A stretch of DNA of 5,661 nucleotides from Chloroflexota bacterium. Its GTDB lineage: Bacteria > Chloroflexota > Limnocylindria > QHBO01. Below are positions 1 through 5,541 of the stretch, one piece after another. The stretch spans positions 1 through 5,661 of the forward strand of contig JACDBS010000026.1 of the NCBI GenBank assembly GCA_013694795.1, in the 5' to 3' direction. Within the stretch, counting starts at the first letter, position 1; each line of letters opens with the position of its first letter. Made by a program: the position numbers and the translations under genes. The notes beneath the pieces are model-generated. The model had not been told where the DNA came from. It saw nothing but the letters and a program-made list of their open reading frames with translations, and did no database searches.

Positions 1-62
1 TCTCGGACGTGCCGTCGCAGGACGTCCAAGTTGTCGCCGTAGTAAAGCGTGTTATCCGCCAC
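1..62 (-). CDS. Site-specific DNA methyltransferase, N-terminal fragment (gene runs off the left edge)
   Basis: Read on the minus strand from a GTG at 62-60, the first 20 codons give M-A-D-N-T-L-Y-Y-G-D-N-L-D-V-L-R-R-H-V-R. The NTLYYGDNLDVLRRH stretch is the characteristic start of N4/N6-type site-specific DNA methyltransferases (DNA methylase N-4/N-6 family, including type III Mod-like enzymes). In these, an S-adenosylmethionine-binding domain with a DPPF/DPPY catalytic motif follows about 10-20 residues later, which here lies outside the window. The family role is methylation of adenine or cytosine in a recognition sequence, with or without a partner nuclease. The GTG is chosen because the conserved segment begins right after it and a TGCTACCCT extended -10 ends six bases upstream, which fits a leaderless message. 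The gene diverges from the regulator at 440. Only 20 residues are visible, so subtype, target and intactness are unknown. Confidence 0.72.
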   Translation of the reverse strand, partial: MADNTLYYGDNLDVLRRHVR

Positions 63-68
63 CCCGAG

Positions 69-77
69 AGGGTAGCA
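69..77 (-). promoter_or_regulatory. Extended -10 promoter element for the methyltransferase
   Basis: On the minus strand the nonamer TGCTACCCT runs from 77 to 69, giving TGN plus the hexamer TACCCT. Six bases later comes the GTG at 62, so a normal start point would fall on or beside the initiation codon (leaderless mRNA). The same nonamer precedes the GTG at 4966, which strengthens both calls. No convincing -35 was found. This is read by eye and untested. Confidence 0.4.
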
Positions 78-422
78 AGAGGCAGCGGCGCCGGCCGGCC
101 CGGATCGCCCGGCGCTCGCTCTGAGTCGTCGCCGGCGCGATGCCCTCCGCCGTCAACGGCCGCGGCCCGGCGGGACAGTACGCCCCCGCCGATTACCGGC
201 CGCTTATCGCGGGCGCCGACGATCGAGGACACCGATACCACTCCGCGCGGCTTGTCGCGACTTGAACGGGTCCTAGGCACGCCCAAACGCGGGCTCCGGG
301 TCGCGCGCCCAGACGGGCGACGATCGACGCGTCCGGGGCGTTCAGCCGTCCTCTCGGCGTCCTTCAGGTATGAACGTCTTGTCGACGACCGTCGCCGTTC
401 CACTACAAGGCTCAGGCCGGCA
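78..422. other. GC-rich intergenic region between divergent genes; no gene seen
   Basis: About 345 bases without a supportable gene. The open plus-strand reading through here is Arg/Pro/Ser-rich, has no recognisable domain and lies antisense to the methyltransferase start, so I do not call it. The region contains scattered GC-rich dyads, including GCGCCGGC at 88-95 with its complement at 131-138, and CGACG-AC-CGTCG at 383-394, about 30 bases upstream of the regulator's -10. The latter could be an operator, but short dyads are expected in DNA this GC-rich. No tRNA, CRISPR or terminator was seen. Confidence 0.5.
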
Positions 423-431
423 TGGTATACG
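423..431 (+). promoter_or_regulatory. Extended -10 promoter element for the BTAD regulator
   Basis: TGGTATACG places a TG one base before the hexamer TATACG, which matches TATAAT at four of six positions. The GTG at 440 begins eight bases after the hexamer, so the transcript may be leaderless and start at or near that codon. This supports 440 as the original start of the regulator in the +2 frame. No clear -35 is present. Confidence 0.35.
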
Positions 432-439
432 ATTCATAA

Positions 440-1244
440 GTGAAAGTTGATACGACGACCTGCACCCACGTCGGCTTCGCCGGGATGAAGCGAGTCGGGC
501 TGTTCAGGCTGGGCAGGCCCAGAAATCCGCATCGAAAAGAAGCGAGTTCGCGCCCTTCTTGGCGTTCTGGCGGCGCACGCCACCGACCCGGTCTCGCGCG
601 ACGCGGTCATCGACCTGCTCTGGCCCGATGCCGACGGCGACGCCGCGATCAATAGCCTAAACCAGACGGTGTTTCAGTTACGCCGTTACCTGGACCCAAA
701 CTATCGCGGCGGAGACAGTCCCGAGTACATCCTCAGCAACGCCGACCATGTGAGTCTCAATGACGAACTGATACGCACCGATCTCGCGGAGGTTCACCGA
801 CTGCCAGACCGAATTGTCGGCGCAGACTGGCAGCATCGCCACGGCACCGTGACCCGAGTGCTTAGCCTTATCCGTGGTGAGTTCTTGGCAGACCTGCGCT
901 ACGAAGACTGGGCCAATCGCCTTCAGCTCTCCGTGCACACCGACGTCCGACGATTCCTCCTACCGATTGCTCAGGCCGGTCCAGACACATACGACACCGC
1001 GTTGTCCCTGCGTGCAGCCCAAACCTTACTGAAGCTTGATCCATTTGATGAAGCAGCCGTCCTTGCGCTCGCGAGCGCCATGGCCCGATCCGGCAAGAGA
1101 ATCGCTGCCCGAGACCTCGTCATTGACTACGCAAGGAGAGTGCGCGGTGAGTTCGACGACGAGCCATCCTCACAGTTCGTGAGCGCAGCAGGGTCACTCG
1201 GGGTGTCTGGAAGGATCAATCCCCAATTGATTTCGGGGGACTAA
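440..1244 (+). CDS. SARP/BTAD-family transcriptional regulator, reading frame broken near its N-terminus
   Basis: The gene encodes a winged-helix DNA-binding domain followed by a bacterial transcriptional activation (BTAD) domain. This is the architecture of small SARP/AfsR-type regulators, which activate neighbouring or pathway genes.

The start region (GTG 440 or ATG 485) reads MKRVGLFRLGRP in one frame. The rest, EIRIEKKRVRALLGVLA onward, lies in the +1 frame from about 522 to the TAA at 1242-1244. VSRDAVIDLLWPDADGDAAIN then NQTVFQLRRYL are the DNA-binding helices (about 588-701). GEFLADLRYEDWANRLQL and the following TPR-like helices, ending near DEPSSQF, form the BTAD (about 770-1190).

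The continuous frame has a stop at 486-488 and no ATG/GTG/TTG until GTG 669. The longest simple CDS is therefore 669-1244 (191 residues), which loses most of the DNA-binding helices. The first beta-strands also look about eight residues short for the family. About 35% of codons end in A/T, unlike the genes to the right. I infer a decaying gene, a sequencing error or recoding. Confidence 0.8.
518..523 (+). other. Frame-change site in the regulator (CCC-AGA)
   Basis: Protein similarity moves from the +2 frame (LFRLGRP, ending at CCC 518-520) to the next frame (EIRIEKKR, starting at GAA 522). Skipping the single base A521 joins them exactly. The sequence also fits a +1 slip: a proline tRNA on CCC can re-pair with CCA (519-521), and the next zero-frame codon, AGA, is one of only three seen in the gene. 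A real indel or base-call error is an equally good explanation. Confidence 0.4.
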
Positions 1245-1509
1245 GATGCGGTAAGGGGTTGACTTGTGGGGTGCGGCGGCTTAAGGTGTGGCTGAGTCGT
1301 AGTACTTTGGTACTCGGCGAGATCTGGGACGCCTTGATCCGACCGCTGAAATTGGGCACTTAGGCGCGTCGGGGAGCAGGTAGTGCAACCGACCGTTCCG
1401 TCACGGAGTGTGTCGGCTGTAATCAAGGTAGGTTCTGAAGAAGAGGGCACCTTCTGATGGCCAAAGAGCTCATCAAGGGCTGGTAACGCCAATTCCAGAG
1501 GAGATCGGC
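1245..1509. other. Spacer with possible insertion-element remnant; no gene seen
   Basis: No convincing gene is present on either strand. A possible promoter, TTGACT (1259-1264) with TAAGGT (1282-1287) at 17-base spacing, follows the regulator's stop codon, but only the -35 is good. AGTAC-TTTG-GTACT at 1301-1314 is a short dyad. The stretch around 1335-1360 (GATCCGACCGCTGAAATTGG and flanks) resembles, from memory, sequence near the ends of IS21-type insertion elements. Without a second end or a transposase this remains a guess. Confidence 0.3.
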
Positions 1510-1608
1510 ATGCGGGCGCATTTCATGCGTATCGGCGCGCTGATATCAGCTCTATCAACGCTCGTCGCGCTCGCACTGGCGGGCGGAGCGGGGGTACGGG
1601 GCTGGTAG
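1510..1608 (+). CDS. Small signal-peptide-like ORF, 32 residues
   Basis: The reading begins MRAHFMRIGALISALSTLVA and ends LALAGGAGVRGW before TAG at 1606-1608. It has a basic start (R2, R7), a hydrophobic core at about residues 8-24, and Ala-Gly-rich residues where a signal peptidase site would be. A good Shine-Dalgarno, GAGGAG at 1498-1503, lies six bases before the ATG, better than that of any larger gene here. It could be a real small membrane peptide, a leader ORF upstream of the HD-GYP gene, or the surviving 5' end of a secreted protein gene lost by deletion. I recognise no family. Confidence 0.35.
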   Translation: MRAHFMRIGALISALSTLVALALAGGAGVRGW

Positions 1609-1616
1609 GAGGTTCG

Positions 1617-1625
1617 TGGTAGACT
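1617..1625 (+). promoter_or_regulatory. Extended -10 promoter element upstream of the HD-GYP gene
   Basis: TGGTAGACT has the TGN-TANNNT form seen before the GTG starts at 62 (minus strand), 440 and 4966. Transcription would start near 1632, about 24 bases before GTG 1656, leaving no strong Shine-Dalgarno in the leader. No -35 match was found. The site overlaps an alternative reading: AGGAGG (1607-1612) followed by a nine-codon ORF GTG 1616 to TAA 1643-1645. That ORF would exist only on a longer transcript. Confidence 0.35.
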
Positions 1626-1655
1626 CCGGCCGGGCACGACCCTAAGTAGACGCCG

Positions 1656-3017
1656 GTGAACACCAACGTTATCCGCCTAATCCTCGCAACCGTAGCCGCC
1701 GCAGTTCTCGTAATTGCGGCGGCTTTTTTCCTATTTCCGATACGGGACGCGATCGGCGGCATTCCTGGCCTGGTGTTTTGGACGTCAGCAACGCTTATCG
1801 CGAGCGCAATGCCGGTGAGGCTACCGCGTGGAAGCGTGGTATCGGTGGGTTCGGCTCCAATCCTCGCCGCGATGATCCTAGGCGGACCATTGGCGGGTGC
1901 GGTTGTTTCGTTCATTGGGACCACTGACGAGCGGGAAGTTCGAGGCCAGGTGCCGTGGTACGGCACCCTCTACAACCACTCCGCAGCAGCGGCTTCGGTG
2001 GCCGTCGCGGGAATGCTTTATGAGATCCTCAGATCTGGGGTCGGAGGATCGCACCCTCTCGCCGTGTTTGCATCCGCGCTGGTTGCGAGCGCCGTGTTCC
2101 TCGCCCTGACGTGGGTCCTCGCGGTGTTTGCGGTTACCGCGCGGACGGGCGTGCCCATGCGAACAATCTGGGCTCAAGATGTGAGCGGTGTTGCCGCAAA
2201 TCTCATTGGCCTGGCGCCACTGGCCTGGCTCATGGCGCAGATCTTTCAGCTGCCGAATGGCGTGGGTTGGTGGGCCACCCCGCTGTTCGTGGTCCCGCTC
2301 TTCACCACGCGCCTGGCGTACGCAAGGTATGTCGAGACGCGTGAGCTGTTCGAGCAGACCATCGAGGCGCTGGCCAAGGCGGTCGACGCGCGGGACAAGT
2401 ACACGCGCAACCATTCGAGCAGGGTGAGCTTCATCGCGGAGGCCATGTCGCGCGTGATGCGGATCTCGGAGCAGAAGATCGAGAAGATCCGCTGGGCGGG
2501 GCTGCTGCACGATGTCGGCAAGATCGGCATCCGCGACAACATCCTGCTCAAGGAAGGGCCACTTGACAGGGGCGAGCGGATCCTGATGAACCAGCATCCG
2601 ACCATCGGGGCGGAGATCGTGGCGCCGGCGACCCAGTTGGCCGAGGAGGCACCCCTGATCAGGGCGCACCACGAGTGGTTCAACGGCTCCGGCTATCCGG
2701 ACGGGGTGGAGGCGCTCGACATCCCGCTGGGCGCCCGCATCCTCACCATCGCCGATGCGTACGAGGCCATGACCAGCTCGCGCCCGTACCGCAAGACGCC
2801 GCTGACGCACGAGCAGGCCGTGGACCAGCTGGAGAAGTTCACCGGCATCCAGTTCGACCCGCAGATCGTGCCCATCCTGGTGAATCTGGACCGCGGCATC
2901 CTGGACCGGCCGCCAGACCGGGCCGACGAGCTGCCGACCATGCTGCACCAGCCCGACCCGCGAGACATGCCGATGGAGCCGGCGAGGCCCGCCCTGGCCT
3001 CGGAAGATGTTTCTTAG
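1656..3017 (+). CDS. Membrane-anchored HD-GYP domain cyclic-di-GMP phosphodiesterase
   Basis: 453 residues. HD-GYP enzymes hydrolyse cyclic-di-GMP to pGpG or GMP. Residues 1-217 are hydrophobic, with about six or seven membrane segments (roughly 5-27, 37-52, 62-88, 108-124, 135-161, 177-197, 204-217), probably a sensor or anchor. A helical linker at 222-245 leads to the catalytic domain.

Catalytic residues: H253, H285-D286 in LLHDVGKIGI, H314, H338-H339-E340, GSGYP at 344-348 and D367 in IADAYEAM. The core ligands are therefore all present. Position 249, four before H253, is Tyr where three-metal members have Glu, so a two-metal site is more likely. A Pro/Asp-rich tail (about 412-453) follows.

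GTG 1656 is the only usable upstream start, because TAG at 1647-1649 is in frame. The stop overlaps the next ATG by 11 bases, implying translational coupling. Codon use changes sharply near residue 205-230, and a terminator-like hairpin lies inside codons 13-25. Confidence 0.95.
   Translation: MNTNVIRLILATVAAAVLVIAAAFFLFPIRDAIGGIPGLVFWTSATLIASAMPVRLPRGSVVSVGSAPILAAMILGGPLAGAVVSFIGTTDEREVRGQVPWYGTLYNHSAAAASVAVAGMLYEILRSGVGGSHPLAVFASALVASAVFLALTWVLAVFAVTARTGVPMRTIWAQDVSGVAANLIGLAPLAWLMAQIFQLPNGVGWWATPLFVVPLFTTRLAYARYVETRELFEQTIEALAKAVDARDKYTRNHSSRVSFIAEAMSRVMRISEQKIEKIRWAGLLHDVGKIGIRDNILLKEGPLDRGERILMNQHPTIGAEIVAPATQLAEEAPLIRAHHEWFNGSGYPDGVEALDIPLGARILTIADAYEAMTSSRPYRKTPLTHEQAVDQLEKFTGIQFDPQIVPILVNLDRGILDRPPDRADELPTMLHQPDPRDMPMEPARPALASEDVS
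1694..1729 (+). terminator. Intrinsic-terminator-like hairpin inside the start of the HD-GYP gene
   Basis: Bases 1694-1706 pair with 1712-1724 (13 pairs, one G-U wobble, ten-pair GC-rich base AGCCGCCGCA/TGCGGCGGCT) around the loop CTCGT. Six T run 1724-1729, the only T6 in the window. This is textbook rho-independent terminator form on the plus strand, but it lies in codons 13-25 of an apparently intact gene, within its first membrane helix. It could act as an attenuator, end a short RNA of about 95-100 bases started at the 1617-1625 promoter, or be a by-product of Ala-rich coding. The shape is certain and the function is inferred. Confidence 0.6.
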
Positions 3018-4929
3018 CACCATCCTGGCGGCGCTGATCGTAGGCGCACTGGCGGGGGGCGGACTTCCCCGGCTGGCGGATCTGAAGCTGCGCTGGACCA
3101 TGCTGCTGGTGACGGCGCTGGGGCTTCGGGTGGCGGTGGGGCTCACCCGTGACACGGGCATCGGGGCCGACATCCCGGTCGGATGGGCCTACATCGCCGT
3201 CTACGGGCTCATCCTCGCCTGGTTCTGGGGAAACTGGAGGGTGCCGGGGCTCCAGATCGCGGCGGTCGGCATCGGTGCAAACATGGCCGCGGTGCTCATC
3301 AACGCCGGACAGATGCCCATCTGGTCGGCCGCCTACTACGCCGCTGGATTCACGGATGCCGCCATCCTCAACGACCCCTTCCATTTCCTGCTCACCGCCG
3401 ATACGGTCGCCGCCTTCGTCGCCTCCGGCGGGCTGTTCGGCGACGTCATCCCGCTGCCGATCCCGGTCATCCGCGACGTGGTCAGCATCGGCGATGTGCT
3501 CCTGGCGCTCGGGATCTTCTGGGCCATCGTCTATTCCATGACGCGGGCCGATGCGCCGGCGCGATCGTCACTGGCCTTCGGCGCAAGCCCGGTCGTTCGT
3601 CCCGGAGCCACCGGCGCTGCCGCGCTGGGGATGCCGTATGCCGACGCAGGCCGGATCCCGGCCGAGATGTCGCACGAGGAGGCCGAACGGGCGGGCGTCC
3701 GGCGGCAGTCTCCGTACCTGCGCCTGGTCCGCAACCGCAACTTCTCGCTGCTGTGGACCGGGCAGCTCATCTCGCTGCTGGGCGACCGAATCCACGTCAT
3801 CGCGCTGGGAGCCCTGGTGGCCACCCGCGGCACCCCGCTCGAGGTGGGGCTGACGTTCGCCGCCACCGCCGTGCCGAGCGTGGTGCTGGGTCCGCTGGCC
3901 GGGGTCCTGGTGGACCGATGGGACCGCCGCCGCACCATGATCGCCTGCGACGTGGTGCGAGCTGCGCTGGTGCTGGCGGTGCCGGTCGCGTTCGAGATCC
4001 ACATCGGCCTGGTGTACGCGAGCGCCTTCCTGATCGCGACCGTCACGCTCCTCTTCCGACCCGCCAAGACCGCTGTCGTGCCGTCGATCGTGAAGGATCG
4101 CGACCTCGTGGTAGCCAACTCGGCGATGTCGGTGCCGGAGACCGCGGCAGATCTCATCGGCTTCCCCGTCGCCGGACTGATCGTGAGCGCCCTTGCCTCG
4201 GTGATCAGCGCAGCGTTCGTCCTCGATGCGGGCACCTACGTGGTTTCGGCGGTGCTCATCTGGGCCATGATCCTGCCGCGCCAGGTCCCCGAAGCCCAGG
4301 AGCGGATGTCGGTTGCGGGGGTGTGGCGCGAGATGGGAGAGGGCTTCTCCTTCCTGTGGCACGAGGCAGCGCTCCTGTCGAACACGCTCCTTTCGACCGT
4401 GGCGCAGGTCGCGGTCGGCGCCGAGATCGTGGTCAGCCTGCTGTATGCCAAGGACGTCGTCGACCGCGGCGCCATGGGCTTCGAGCAGATGTACTCGCTC
4501 CTCCTGACGGCCATCGCGGTGGGCAGCGTGCTCGCCGGAATCGGGGTCGGAGCCCTGGGCGAGCGCGTGGCCAAGGGACCCATGGTCATCGTCGGGTTCA
4601 TCGGCATGGGCCTCTCGCTGGCGTTCGCCGGACTGGTCACCGATCCTTTGCTGGCCATCGCGGCCTTCTTCTTCACCGGGGCGTTCAACATGGTCTTCAT
4701 CATCCCGACCGTCACGCTCTTCCAGGAGCGGACGCCGCAACGGCTCATGGGCCGCGTGGTCTCGAGTCGCCAGGCGCTCGTCTTCGGCTCCATCGCGGCA
4801 TCCATGGTGCTGTCCGGCTTGCTCGCGGGGATCATCGGTCCGGCACTGGTCCTCGTGATCAGCGGCGCCATCTGCGCAGCTGCCGGCGCCATCGGCATTG
4901 CCATCCCGGCCTTGCGCAACGCCCGCTAG
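3007..4929 (+). CDS. DUF5317-MFS exporter fusion protein
   Basis: 640 residues in one uninterrupted frame. Residues 1-178 form a DUF5317-like membrane domain: about five or six membrane segments, NAGQMPIW at 99-106, HFLLTADT at 126-133, GDVIPLP at 145-151 and VVSIGDVLLALGI at 158-170. Its function is unknown.

A polar linker (179-235) precedes a 12-helix major facilitator transporter of the MFS_3/EntS-like exporter type (236-640). It opens with LRNFSLLW-like RNRNFSLLWTGQLISLLGDR and carries the motif-A loop GPLAGVLVDRWDRRRTM at 295-311, FRPAKTAVVP at 350-359 and ERTPQRLMGRVVS at 574-586. Such proteins export small molecules using the proton gradient. The substrate cannot be read from sequence.

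The ATG overlaps the HD-GYP stop by 11 bases with only a weak GGAAG before it, so translation is probably coupled. Codon use is strongly GC-ending throughout. Methionines at 209 and 221 could give a separate MFS protein, but no internal ribosome site is evident. Confidence 0.93.
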   Translation: MFLSTILAALIVGALAGGGLPRLADLKLRWTMLLVTALGLRVAVGLTRDTGIGADIPVGWAYIAVYGLILAWFWGNWRVPGLQIAAVGIGANMAAVLINAGQMPIWSAAYYAAGFTDAAILNDPFHFLLTADTVAAFVASGGLFGDVIPLPIPVIRDVVSIGDVLLALGIFWAIVYSMTRADAPARSSLAFGASPVVRPGATGAAALGMPYADAGRIPAEMSHEEAERAGVRRQSPYLRLVRNRNFSLLWTGQLISLLGDRIHVIALGALVATRGTPLEVGLTFAATAVPSVVLGPLAGVLVDRWDRRRTMIACDVVRAALVLAVPVAFEIHIGLVYASAFLIATVTLLFRPAKTAVVPSIVKDRDLVVANSAMSVPETAADLIGFPVAGLIVSALASVISAAFVLDAGTYVVSAVLIWAMILPRQVPEAQERMSVAGVWREMGEGFSFLWHEAALLSNTLLSTVAQVAVGAEIVVSLLYAKDVVDRGAMGFEQMYSLLLTAIAVGSVLAGIGVGALGERVAKGPMVIVGFIGMGLSLAFAGLVTDPLLAIAAFFFTGAFNMVFIIPTVTLFQERTPQRLMGRVVSSRQALVFGSIAASMVLSGLLAGIIGPALVLVISGAICAAAGAIGIAIPALRNAR

Positions 4930-4947
4930 GTCCGTGCCCGCGCGGTC

Positions 4948-4956
4948 TGCTACCCT
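4948..4956 (+). promoter_or_regulatory. Extended -10 promoter element for the 4966 gene pair
   Basis: TGCTACCCT is the same nonamer that precedes the methyltransferase on the other strand. GTG 4966 begins nine bases after the hexamer TACCCT, so the message would be leaderless or nearly so. No Shine-Dalgarno is seen before the GTG, which agrees. This would let the two small genes be expressed apart from the upstream HD-GYP/MFS pair. Confidence 0.4.
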
Positions 4957-4965
4957 TCGCGCGCC

Positions 4966-5220
4966 GTGGGACTGATCTTCGACCTTGCGGTCGTGGCCCT
5001 CGCACTGGTGGTCATCGGCTCGCTGGCACTCCTGGCTTGGACGCTTGCCGTGAACGCGGTGCGCGCCGTGCACACCGGGCGGGAGCGGGTCCATGGTCTG
5101 CGCCAATCCGTGACCGATGCGGAACGGCGCCTTCAATCAGCCTCGAAGCGAGCGTCTGCGGCACTGGCCGAGCTTTCGCTGCACGCAACACCCGGAGCTG
5201 GAGACCGATCCGACCGATGA
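4966..5220 (+). CDS. Small single-pass membrane protein with coiled-coil-like tail, unknown function
   Basis: 84 residues. A membrane helix at about 5-32 (FDLAVVALALVVIGSLALLA and following) is followed by a charged helical stretch at about 37-72 (RERVHGLRQSVTDAERRLQS, then ASKRASAALAEL). Its leucine/alanine spacing fits a short coiled coil. The C-terminus is Gly/Asp/Arg-rich. The positive charges after the helix suggest that the tail is cytoplasmic. I recognise no family. GTG 4966 is chosen because it begins the membrane helix and sits just after a TGCTACCCT -10 element. The stop overlaps the next gene as ATGA (5217-5220), so the two are probably co-translated and may work together. Codon use matches the MFS gene. 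Confidence 0.7.
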   Translation: MGLIFDLAVVALALVVIGSLALLAWTLAVNAVRAVHTGRERVHGLRQSVTDAERRLQSASKRASAALAELSLHATPGAGDRSDR

Positions 5221-5540
5221 CGACCACCGACCCCAACCGCCCATCCGGCTACCGCGGTGCTCTCCCCACGCGCGAGGACCGGCTGGCGCGTCCGTGGATC
5301 TTCCTCGTCATCGGCTTCTTCGTGCTCATCCTGGTGCTCTCCGTCCTGGGCGTCCCCTCGCGCTTCATCCCCGATCCGACCCCCGTGCCCCTGCCCTCCC
5401 TGTCAGCCTCGCCTTTGGCGGAGCCATCGGCCTCAGCTTCCGCCTCGGCTTCCGTTGGGGCCTCTCCTTCGGCTCCGGCTTCGGCGTCTGCCTCGGCCTC
5501 GGCCTCGGCTGAGCCATCCCCTACCGCCACGTCGCCGTAG
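5217..5540 (+). CDS. Small membrane-anchored protein with Ser/Ala/Pro-rich tail
   Basis: 107 residues from ATG 5217 to TAG at 5538-5540. A polar N-terminus (1-26, TREDRLARP near its end) precedes one membrane helix at about 27-46 (WIFLVIGFFVLILVLSVLGV). Residues 47-107 are low complexity, first IPDPTPVPLP and then alternating Ser-Ala runs with Pro and Glu, ending AEPSPTATSP. With arginines before the helix, the tail should lie outside the cytoplasm, like the flexible wall- or surface-spanning linkers of other exported proteins. No domain follows, so a function cannot be given. The same frame stays open far upstream (from about 3183), but that part is a shadow of the MFS gene. The ATGA overlap with the preceding gene decides the start. 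Confidence 0.7.
   Translation: MTTTDPNRPSGYRGALPTREDRLARPWIFLVIGFFVLILVLSVLGVPSRFIPDPTPVPLPSLSASPLAEPSASASASASVGASPSAPASASASASASAEPSPTATSP
5424..5510 (+). repeat. Degenerate hexamer repeat encoding Ser-Ala
   Basis: The coding DNA is built from six-base units of the GCCTCG / GCTTCC / GCTTCG type, cleanest at about 5488-5510 where GCCTCG is repeated three times. Each unit encodes Ala-Ser. Such runs can gain or lose units by slippage without shifting frame, so tail length may vary between strains. Confidence 0.6.
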
Positions 5541-5541
5541 A

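Noticed and set aside
88..138. GCGCCGGC inverted repeat as a terminator
   Set aside because: The eight-base arms are 35 bases apart with no T-run, as expected by chance in such GC-rich DNA.
9..443. Open plus-strand frame of 144 codons
   Set aside because: It is Arg/Pro/Ser-rich with no domain, lies antisense to the methyltransferase start and runs through GC-rich intergenic DNA.
1241..1492. Minus-strand open frame of 83 codons in the spacer
   Set aside because: It has no family resemblance, no good ribosome site and an unstructured Thr/Pro/Ser-rich sequence.
1600..1730. Cyclic-di-GMP riboswitch (GEMM) before the HD-GYP gene
   Set aside because: The context and terminator made it worth looking for, but the conserved CACGCAAAG-type core is absent.
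1878..3173. Minus-strand open frame of 431 codons
   Set aside because: It is antisense to the well-supported HD-GYP catalytic domain, with no recognisable motif.
3568..5136. Minus-strand open frame of 522 codons
   Set aside because: Its Asp/His/Arg-rich composition is typical of the strand opposite a GC-rich gene. It has no domain and is antisense to a clear transporter.
3183..5216. Long open frame upstream of, and in frame with, the small gene at 5217
   Set aside because: It is a +1 shadow of the DUF5317-MFS gene and the 4966 gene, rich in Arg/Gly/His, and kept open by high GC. Only its last 107 codons (5217-5540) are a gene.
5424..5510. CRISPR-like array
   Set aside because: The units are six-base in-frame coding repeats with no spacers. 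They are explained by the Ser-Ala tail.
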